From assembly GCF_045679555.1 (NCBI RefSeq), contig NC_092098.1, positions 22,474,038 to 22,538,037 of the forward strand: DNA of 64,000 nucleotides, read 5' to 3'. This stretch comes from Salvelinus alpinus. Its lineage: Eukaryota > Chordata > Actinopteri > Salmoniformes > Salmonidae. Below, one piece after another: positions 55,477-64,000 of the stretch. Every line of letters starts with the position of its first letter. The first letter of the stretch is position 1. The position numbers were made by a program, and so were the translations under genes. The notes beneath the pieces are model-generated. The model was not told the origin of the DNA and made no database searches. It saw only the letters and a list, made by a program, of their open reading frames with translations.

Positions 55477-55672
55477 TTTATTTTTTACCTTTATTTAACT
55501 AGGCAAGTCAGTTAAGAACAAATTCTTATTTTCAATGACAGCCTAGGAAGAGGGGGTTAACTGCCTTGTTCAGGGGCAGAATGACAGCCTTGTCGGCTCA
55601 GGGCTTTGAACTTGCAACCTTTCGGTTACTAGCCCAATGCTCTAACCACAGTCTACCCTGCCACCCCAAAGT
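55477..55672 (-). mobile_element. tRNA-derived SINE, HpaI type
   Basis: On the minus strand: GGGTGGCAGGGTAGACTGTG, A-box-like GTGGTTAGAGCATTGG, B-box-like AGTTCAAAGCC, then a GTTAAC (HpaI) site and a 3' end TGCCTAGTTAAATAAAGGTA. Family name from recalled salmonid SINE features. Confidence 0.8.
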
Positions 55673-56787
55673 GTAAATATAGATCCTAAAGTTAACTAAC
55701 AGGACAAAGCATGAACAAAGAGATGCTTACTAGGCCAGAGGCCTATAAGCATAGGAAATGAGAATTGATAATACAACCTTCCTCAATGGACTAGATACAG
55801 GATAACAGAGAGAACAAAGGCAGTTAATTCTAACATCTGAAGGTGTAACCTTTCAACCCAAAACCAACAGCCATTGGCCAATCAAACAATACCAAAGTTT
55901 ACAGTGTAATCTGACCACCAAGGCCCACTCTCCACAGGGTGTCACAGCATCTAAAAACTTGTGATGGGGATGACACCAATGTAAATAAGACATAATTCAT
56001 GAGAAGATAATAAAACTCCTTTCCATAATGTAATTCAGAGTTCACCCTGTACAGATACAAGTAACCACAGAGATAATACATCCACATATATAGCATCAGA
56101 GTTATCCTCAGTGAACAACTTCAGATGGATAATATAGCATTATTCTATGTTTGGTATCTATCACTCATTCAATAGTTAGTCCTCTGAATACTGTAACAGA
56201 AATGTTTTGGGCCCCTCAGAGGGGGAAGGGCTTACTAGTCCTTGTGTTCCTGGACCATTTTCCATGCAACTCCAGGTGACAGATCACATAAATTACAGTC
56301 TACTGTTTGTCTGTGACCAACCAGTATCTTTGATGAGGGGCCGGGAGCTGATCTATGCCCATCAATGGGGCTCTGGCAAAGACCTCACCTCCAGCCTCAC
56401 CACTTGCCTGCTCATCAACGGTTGTCGATGGGGAGAACAGAACTAGGTAGGTTTAAGTCTGACCTGTTCAAACTTCAACATTGTACCTGTTTGTGTGTCA
56501 GATATTAACTATCCTAACTGCCATTGGTATAGAAAAGTGACTATGTTTGTATGTGTTCACAGAAACATGTATGGAGACTTGCAAGATGATGTGATGAAGT
56601 CCAGACTGACAGACAGGCTTGATAGTGGTGTCTCTGAATGGAGAGAAACCCGGCACCCGGCATTACATTTTTACTAGACACAACTTTTCCCTGTATTGTC
56701 TTTTATAAATCATTGAATGGTATCAGTCAATATGGGGAGGGAGAAACCATTTGTATTCTGCACCAGGATCAGGGTATACCAAACATT
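55673..56787. other. Intergenic sequence, no gene recognised
   Basis: The open frame at 56207-56446 shows no known domain and no splice context that would support it. Confidence 0.45.
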
Positions 56788-57297
56788 ACACTGAGTATAC
56801 CAAAATATTAGGAAGGTGTTCCTAATTTATGTTGCACCCCCCCTTTGCCCTCAGAACAGCCTTAATTCGTCAAGGCATGGACTCTACAAGGTGCCGTAAG
56901 CATTCAACAGTGATGCTGGATCCATGTTGACTCTAATGCTTCCCACATGTGTGTCATGTTGGCTGTCTGTCCTTTCGGTGGTGGACCATTGTTGATACAC
57001 ACAGGAAAACTCAGCAGTGTTGCAGTTATTTACACAAACTGGTGCGCCTGGCACCTACTACCATACCCCGTTCAAAGGCGTTTAAATATTTTGTCTTGAC
57101 CATTCACCCTCTGAATGGAACACATACACAATCCATGTCTCAATTCCTTCTTTAACCTGTCTCCGCCCATTCATCTACACTGATTGAAGTCGATTTAACA
57201 ACTGACATCAATAAGGGATCACAGCTTTCACCTGGAATCAGCTGGTCAGTCTGTCATAGAAAGAGCAGGTTTTCTTAATGTTTCGTATACTCAGTGT
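56788..57297. mobile_element. Tc1-like deletion derivative with terminal inverted repeats
   Basis: Left end ACACTGAGTATACCAAAATA and right end TTTCGTATACTCAGTGT are inverted. The 510-bp interior has no open transposase frame. Confidence 0.7.
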
Positions 57298-57721
57298 TTA
57301 TGGGACACCACACAGGAATGTATGACCACTCTGACATGTTTGCCAAGGTAGCCCCATTACCACCAGACAAAATGTTGATAGGCACAGTATCTGTATCAGC
57401 TGGGAATGACAATGAAAGATGAAATGTGATGGGTAAAGGTGGTAAAACAGTTGCGTAGGGCTGGTTCATGATATACCACTATCTCCATTGGCCATGGCGT
57501 TTCTCTGTGCTCTGTAAACAACTGTTCCCTCTTAAAAAACATATCACTGTAGTAAGTAACTCAAAGTGCTTTTAAAGGCTATGGCCATAAAACTCACTAA
57601 TCCGATGGATGGAATTTAAAAGCTGCCAAAACATCCACTCATTATTGTCCCAATGGTTATTTGACATCACCAGCTCAAATACCAGCAGAATCATTCAGGA
57701 GTTCAAAATGTTGAGGATACA

Positions 57722-58627
57722 TACAGGTAACTGCCAAAATAATGAAAACACTTGAGTGACTGACGGATACAAAGTATATTGACAGCAGGTGTTTCTAAAC
57801 AGGTGTGGTTTCAGAGTTAATTAAGCAATTAACATCCCATCATGTTTAAGCTCATATGTAAAAATGCTGGGCAGGCCGTTATTTTGGAAACCATGGCTAT
57901 GCCCCTATAGAATAACAATGCCCCCATCCACAGGGCATGAGCGGTCACTGAATGGTTTGATGACTATGAAAATTATGTTAACCATATGCCATGGCCATCT
58001 CTGTCACCAGATCTAAACCCAATTGAACACTTACGGGAGATTCTGGAGTGTAACGTTCGTCGTCTGGAGGAGAAGAAGAGGACCAAGATGCAGCGTGGTA
58101 TGTGTCCATAATGTTTTAATAATAAAACTGAACACTGAAACAAAACAATAAACCGACAAACGAACAATCCCGAAAGGTGAAACACAAAAACACTAAACAG
58201 GAAATAACCACCCACAAAACACAACAGCAAACAGGCTACCTAAATATGGTTCCCAATCAGAGACAATGACTAACACCTGCCTCTGATTGAGAACCATATC
58301 AGGCCAAACGAGAAACCCAACATAGAAACACAAAACATAGATAACCCACCCAACTCACGTCCTGACCAACTAAAACAAAGAAATAACACAAGAACTAGGG
58401 TCAGAACGTGACATGGAGCGGTGCCTCAGACAGCGTTTTCCACCACCATCAACAAAACCCCCAAACTTATGACATTTCTTGTGGAACAATGGTGTTTCAT
58501 TCCTCCAATAGAGTTTCAGACACTTGTAGAATCTACACCAAGGTGCATTGAAGCTGTTTTGGCTCATGGTGACCCAAAGCCCTATTAAGACACTTTATGT
58601 TGGTGTTTCCTTTATTTTGGCAGTTAC
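57722..58627 (+). mobile_element. Tc1-like transposon remnant
   Basis: Ends TACAGGTAACTGCCAAAATAA-like and ...TTTTGGCAGTTACA are inverted. Internal codons such as SPDLNPIEHLRE (DDE Glu region, 58005-58040) continue as CLRQRFPPPSTK after 58419, interrupted by the solo LTR at 58049. Confidence 0.8.
58049..58413 (-). mobile_element. Solo LTR of the TGTCACG family, TSD TGGAG
   Basis: 365 bp on the minus strand (TGTCACGTTCTGACCC...CGTTACA read in reverse), flanked by TGGAG at 58044-58048 and 58414-58418. Inserted in Tc1 transposase sequence. Confidence 0.9.
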
Positions 58628-58689
58628 AGTGAGCTCCAAAATTATTGAGACAGTAACGTATACACTGGGAGTCAGGTGCAGAAGGTGAG

Positions 58690-59032
58690 TCAAATCAAAT
58701 GTTATTGGTCACATACGCATGGTTAGCAGATGTTAATGTGAGTGTAGCGAAATGCTTGTGCTTCTAGTTCCGACCATGCAGTAATATCTAACAAGTAATT
58801 TAACAATTTCACAACAACTACCTTATACACACAAGTGTAAAGGAATGAATAAGAATATGTACATATAAATATATGGATGAGCGATGGTCGAACGGTATAG
58901 GCAGGATGCAGTAGATGGTATAGAGTACAGTATGTACATATGAGATGAGTAATGTAGGGTATGTAAACATTATATAAAGTGGCATTGTTTAAAGTGACTA
59001 GTGATACATTTATTACATACCATTTTTAATTA
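58690..59032 (-). mobile_element. Rex1-type LINE 3' UTR fragment
   Basis: Matches the 3' UTR of the copies at 15107 and 53600 in reverse (TCAAATCAAATGTTATTGGTCACATACGC, GTTAGCAGATGTTAATG). Severely 5'-truncated. TTAA element T6 sits at its inner end. Confidence 0.8.
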
Positions 59033-59036
59033 TTAA

Positions 59037-60406
59037 CTTCTTTGATATAGGGAAAAGCATTTTCACTTTTGGATGAATTGCATGCCCATAGTGAACTGCC
59101 TCCTACTCTGTCCCAGATGCTAATATATGCATATTATTATTACTATTGGATAGAAAACTGTTTGAGTGATATCTGTGAGTATAATAAAAATACAATTCTG
59201 AGACTGGTCGATGTTAAAGTCATCGCCTATTCAATTCCCTGTAATATATGGATCTGTTTGCACTTCCTACGCCTTCCACTAGATGTCAACAGTCTGTAGA
59301 ACGCTGAATGAAGCCTCTAGTGTGATGTGGGGCCGGATGGGAGGTGTTTCAGTCATTGGTCTGGCAGATTGCCAGTTCTTGGTCATGCGCTTTCCTCATG
59401 ATATCGCCATGCGTTCCATTACTTATAGAGAATGAAAAGAATTCTCCGGTTGGAACCTTATTGGATATAAATGATAACAACATCCTGAAGATTGATTCTC
59501 TACTAAATTTGACCAGTTTATTCGACTTGTAATATAACTTTTTGAAGTTTTCGTCCGACGTTTGGACACGTTTACTACACATGCTAGCAAAAGTAGCTAA
59601 TTGGACATAAGTAATGGACATTATCGAACAAAACAACGATTTATTGTGGAACTGGGATTCCTGGGAGTGCATTCTGATGAAGATCATCAAAGGTAAGTGA
59701 ATATTTATAATACTATTTCTGGCTTCTATTGACTCCACAACATGGCGGATATCTGTATGGCTTGTTTGGGCTCTGAGCGCTGTACTCAGATTATAGCATG
59801 GTGTGCTTTTTCCGTAAAGTTTTTTAAAATCTGACACAGCGGTTGCATCAAGGAGAAGTTTATCTAAAGTTCCATGTATAATACTTGTTTCTTTTATCAA
59901 TGTTTATTATGAGTATTTCTGTAAATTGATGTGGCTCTCTGCAAAATCACAGGATGTTTTGGAGGCAAAACATTACTCAACATAACGCGCCAATGTAACC
60001 TAAGATTTTTGGATATAAATATGAACTTTATCGAACAAAACATAAATCTATTGTGTAACATGAAGTCCTATGAGTGTCATCTGATGAAGATCATCAAAGG
60101 TTAGTGATTAATTCTATCTCTATTTCTGCTTTTTGTGACTCCTCTCTTTGGCTGTAAAAATGGCTGTGTTTTTCTGTGACTAGGTACTCACCTAAAATAA
60201 TTGTTTGGTGTGCTTATGTCGTAAAGCCTTTCTGAATTCGGACACTGTGGCTGGATTAAAAACAAGTTTATCTTTAAAATGGTGTGAAATACTTGTATGT
60301 TTGAGGAATTTAAAATATGAGATTTCTGTTGTTTGAATTTGGCGCCCTGCACTTTCACTGGCTGTTGTCAAGTCGATCCCGTTAACGGGATCTCAGCCAT
60401 AAGAAG
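59037..60406 (+). mobile_element. TTAA-bounded modular repeat, copy T6 (1370 bp)
   Basis: TTAA at 59033-59036; ATAA at 60407-60410 as a mutated second copy. Left end CTTCTTTGATATAGGG; right end reversed, CTTCTTATGGCTGAGATCC. Module a at about 59612 and 60020, each ending ATGAAGATCATCAAAGGT; module b at about 59810 and 60215. Confidence 0.8.
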
Positions 60407-61267
60407 ATAACAGTATTCCTTTCCCTTTCATGACTCAATCTGAAACATTTGCCTGGGGTTACAAAGTGAAAAAAGTCAGAGGGATTTGGATATTATTAAA
60501 TATTTAATACATTTAATGGCGTACTTGTACATATGCAATATTCTTTATGGTACAAGACAAGTGATAAGCATTGGATACATTAGTCTTCTTAAGCATGGAC
60601 CATTACTATTATTTTAGCATTGTCATTCTATACTATATCTACACATCAAATCTTCAACAGTGTCAAGTGCACTCAAAGAAAGTTTGCACTTCTCAGGTGT
60701 GCACTCATAAAGTACTGTGGTTCTCATGTAGTGACTGGCAGGCCTGAGAAGTACACTTAAAAATACAATTGTTTAATGGATTATTCACATACAGTAAATC
60801 GGTAAAAGGACGAAGAGTGGTAAAAGTTATAGTGATATAAAAATGTGCACTTGTTAAACTGTGTGTGTGTGTGTTTATAATAGTCGCCAGGTGGCAGAAG
60901 AATTGCTTTGGCTCCATTTCACAGATTAAGTTTGTTCCTGTCTCCCCTACAAACACTTTAGACTCACAGAAAACGACTTCTGTATGAAATGAGATCAATT
61001 AAGTCTACCTCACAGTGCTGAATATAAACAGCTAGTATACGTACAAAAACCCACACACAGTATCTCCCGTGGTAAACTCTGAATGGTTTAGTTGGCCTAC
61101 TGCCCCTCGGAGTAGGATAAAGTTGCCATTAGACACTGATCTAAGGTCAGTTTGGGATCCCCCTTAATGGTTAAGGTCAGCATTTGGGAAGGGTAGGATC
61201 TGATCTTAGATCTGTGCCTGAGGGTCACTTGTACCTGGAGTCTTCTCCCTCTTCTCTCTGCACGTGC
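60407..61267. other. 3' flank of the receptor gene, nothing else recognised
   Basis: Probable 3' UTR and intergenic sequence of the minus-strand receptor gene. No clear poly-A signal could be tied to it. Confidence 0.4.
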
Positions 61268-63278
61268 TCAGACGGCCTTGCCCATAATGAGGAAGCTCAT
61301 GAGGAAGACCATGATAAAGAAGAGCCACATGAAGAGTCGGTCCATGACCTTGGCCACCTTCCTCCACTCACCCGTACGTCTCTGAGTGGAACGCTGGTCA
61401 TGATAGCAGCTGGCGATGTACTCGATGTTCCTGCGGAGCGCCTGGTGCTGACACACACACTGGACGCTCACCACCACCTCCCTCCTACCCCTAGCCTCTG
61501 CGCCTCCTAATGATCCTTTCCTTCTTTCTCCTCCTCCTTCCACACAGCCTCTCTCTCCTCCTCCTCTTGCACCTCCTCTCTCTCCTCCTCCACCTTTGCC
61601 TCTTTTTTCCTCTGCCCCTCCCATGCACCCAATTTTCCCTCTGAAACGTTTCTCTCTTTCTGCCTCTCCTCCTGCTGCTCCCTCCTCCTCCTCTTCTGCA
61701 TCTATACTTACAAACAGGTCGTCTTTCCACCTACTGGGCTCAAACATTTGGTATGACCCTTTTTTCACATCCAGTCTATTCCCCTCCTCTTTCTCTTCCG
61801 GTGTCTTTACGCCCACCCATCCCACTTCCTCTTCACCCCTCTCTTCCATGTCTCCCCAGGCCTGCCCGTTCACATCCCAGTTAGTACCTCTAGTTTGGGG
61901 GTTGCTATTGTGGTCGGGTGGGGGCTCAGGCGGGGCCTGTTTCTTGGGGGTGCCAGTGAAGCAGTTCTCTCCCACCTCGAAGACGAAGCAGATCCGTGCC
62001 AGGTAGTGCAGGATGAAGCGGCGGGCCCACTCAGGGACAGGACGCGCCTCCGGACCACAGTGATGGATATTCATGATGAAGATAGTCAGGGCGGTCGATG
62101 CGGTGATCATCGTCATGGTAGCAATGTAGTACTTCCCTGTGGAGAAATAGTGATCCGCAATACAGTCTATTCCATGTATAACAACTCAACATTCAAACAT
62201 AATCATTCAATGTAATGGTGTACATTGGCTAACATAACATCACTGCCTTGCAGGATTCTAGACAGTGTTAAATAGACAGACACGCATAATTGCTCCAGAG
62301 AGAGAAGGCAGGGTATAGGTTATCAAGCTGTGATTGCAGCACATTAAATTATCTGGATAGTCAATATCGACTTGCCTGGCCTCTGTACCATTACATCAAC
62401 ATTATCCTACATACACCAACACAATTTAGTACAGCAGCTCTCTAAGCCAAGCACACACAAATGCTACAACTCAAATCATTCCTGTATTGAAATACAACTG
62501 CAAAAATGCCTACACTCTTGTTTAACTCTGCATGCATTTCAAAGTTGATTCAAATGTAATAAGTGCTTTTTGCTCATCCCAATACTATCACAATAAAATA
62601 TGGAATAATATAGTGAATGTACATAGAAAATATGCTTATTCAGTATTCATAAAGGTCTCCCTGCTGTGTATCACATCTCTACTATTCCAGGCAGTTAAAT
62701 GGAGCAGCAGAGAGAGGCTGTATGAGGACATTGTGCTGAGCAAGACCCATTCAATATTCACTAAACATTTCTGCCTGAGTTTATGGGAGAAGAAGATCTA
62801 TAAAAGTCTCTGAGGCGAGCTGGTCAGTCTCTGTTAGTGTTGGAGAAGGAGATAAAATGACCTCAAAAGCCCAGAGAAAAGCATATATTCTAATGTGTCT
62901 CTTTCTCTCTGATTGCTGGCAAGCTGTTTCTCCCCCCCCTCCTCCATATCTCCCCCCCCCCTCTCTCTTTATAACACCCCCAAGCCCCTCACCTATGAGT
63001 GGTACGTTCTCCGAGGGTGGCATGCTCTCTGCCACCAGCAGCTGGAACACGGTCAGGGCCAGCAGCACAGTGACCCCCAGGGATACTTTCTCCCCAGAGT
63101 CAGCCGGCAGGTAGAAGCCCAGAGGGGCCAGGAAGGAGATCATCATACAGGGGATGAGTAGGTTGAAGATGTAGAAGGAGGCTCTGCGTTTCAGGTGCAG
63201 GGTGTAGGTGATGTCTGGATAGGGGTCTGAGCAGCAGCCATACAGGATCACGTTCTTCTTGGCTGGCATACCCAGAAC
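61268..63278 (-). CDS. chrna9/10-like: Nicotinic acetylcholine receptor alpha9/alpha10-like, last two exons
   Basis: Minus strand. Exon 63278-62993 has an acceptor (CAACAG) and a donor (ATAG|GTGAGG). It encodes the adjacent-cysteine hallmark of alpha subunits (GCCSDPYPD), M1 ([20 protein letters not shown]) and M2 ([19 protein letters not shown]). The last exon, 62136-61268 (acceptor CTCCACAG; codon split G|GG), encodes M3 ([20 protein letters not shown]), [16 protein letters not shown], an unusually long Glu/Gly/Arg-rich cytoplasmic loop of about 165 residues, and M4 ([20 protein letters not shown]) ending MGKAV and TGA. The 5' exons for the ligand-binding domain lie beyond the window. The family forms Ca-permeable cation channels gated by acetylcholine, notably in hair cells. 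The alpha9 versus alpha10 choice is open. Confidence 0.9.
62137..62992 (-). other. Intron of the nicotinic receptor gene
   Basis: 856 bp, GTGAGG...CTCCACAG, phase 1. Contains C-rich stretches near 62930-62990 that generate spurious open frames. Confidence 0.85.
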
Positions 63279-63350
63279 CTGTTGTTAGGATAGCATGGAA
63301 AATAATAGAAATGCGTGCCCTGGGGTAGTCTAGGGGTCTACGAACACACG

Positions 63351-64000
63351 TACACTGTATACACCAAAGTATGTGGATTCAGCTACTTCAGCAACACCCA
63401 TTGCTGACAGGTATATAAAATCGAGCACACAGCCATGCAATCTCCATAGAGAAACATTGGCAGTAGAATGTCCTTACTGATAGCTCAGTTACTTTCAACG
63501 TGGCAGACCTTTCCAACAAGTCAGTTTGTCAAATTTCTGCCTTGCTAGAGCTGCCCCAGTCAACTGTAAGTGCTGTTATTGTGAAGTGGAAAGGTCTAGG
63601 AGAAACAACGGCTCAGCCGCGAAGTGGTAGGCAACACAAGCTCACAGAACGGGACTGCCGAGTGCTAAAGCCTGTAGCTCATAATAAAAACATTTCTGGC
63701 CTCGGTTGCAGCACTCACTACCAAGTTCCAAACTGCCTCTGGAAACTGTTTGTCGGGAGCTTCATGAAATGAGTTTCCATGGCCAAGCAGCCACATACAA
63801 GCCTAAGATCACCATGCGCAATAACAAGCGTCTGCTGGAGTGGTGTAAAGTTCACCACCATTGGACTTTGGAGTAGTGGAAACACTGGAGTTATGAATCA
63901 CGCTTCAATATCTGGCAGTCCGACTGATGAATCTGGGTTTGGCGGATGACAGTAGAACACTACATTCCCGAATGCATATTGCCAACTGTAAAGTTCAGTG
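63351..64000 (+). mobile_element. Tc1-like transposon, cut by window end
   Basis: Left terminus TACACTGTATACACCAAAGTATG. Transposase remnant from about 63500: LSNKSVCQISALLELPQSTV (helix-turn-helix), ETTAQPRSGRQHKLTERD (hinge). Stops and small losses break the frame. A different Tc1 family from the others in the window. Confidence 0.8.

Noticed and set aside
56207-56446. 79-codon open frame as a possible exon
   Set aside because: No motif recognised and no convincing acceptor or donor at its ends.
61596-62006. 136-codon plus-strand frame opposite the receptor loop
   Set aside because: Purely the complement of the purine-rich loop of the nicotinic receptor gene.

Overview
The window looks like an accessory, transposon-saturated stretch of a salmonid fish chromosome (Salmonidae; genus not determinable). 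Reasons: salmonid-type Tc1 transposons including ends of the Sleeping Beauty type, Rex1- and L2-type LINEs ending in (AATCA)n-like or ATGTAAATGT tails, an HpaI-type tRNA SINE, and scattered host gene exons with canonical GT/AG introns. Two runs of exactly 100 N (15007-15106 and 22372-22471) are scaffold gaps, so 15107-22371 is a separate short contig.

Layout. 1-5759: a non-coding repeat ending at TTAA, a Tc1 fragment, a solo LTR, a MITE, a second solo LTR and a LINE fragment. 5760-12479: a tandem array LTR-internal-LTR-internal-LTR-internal-LTR of a short LTR retrotransposon, bounded by one 5-bp target duplication (CGCCC) inside that LINE; each internal unit encodes one Pro-rich Gag-like protein and no pol. 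12480-15006: the LINE resumes and runs into sequence that reappears inverted at 18622-21038, around an apparently intact Rex1-type LINE (15107-18620). 21039-28600: another TTAA repeat, a gap, a solo LTR, a decayed YqaJ-like nuclease remnant, a tRNA SINE, and an antisense gypsy element split by an L2 LINE. 29261-33054: a dead odorant receptor and an intact three-exon odorant receptor. 35310-37125: a chimeric Tc1 element beside a broken C1q-like gene. 37227-54000: a second, rearranged copy of the first block. 54000-61267: SINE, MITE, Tc1, solo LTR, Rex1 tail and TTAA repeat. 61268-63278: the last two exons of an alpha9/alpha10-like nicotinic receptor on the minus strand. 63351-64000: another Tc1 relative.

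Three things organise the window. First, 1138-13400 and 37942-53940 are paralogous blocks sharing the same nested junctions but with different later insertions, so each block shows the empty sites of the other. Second, a family of non-coding elements bounded by TTAA duplications (six copies, 89 bp to 1.8 kb) is built from modules repeating about every 400 bp; this is the best candidate for something poorly described. Third, LTR recombination has acted in both directions: solo LTRs (loss) and a three-unit array (gain). Only the odorant receptor at 31081-33054, the receptor exons at 61268-63278 and the Rex1 ORF at 15651-18596 look functional.
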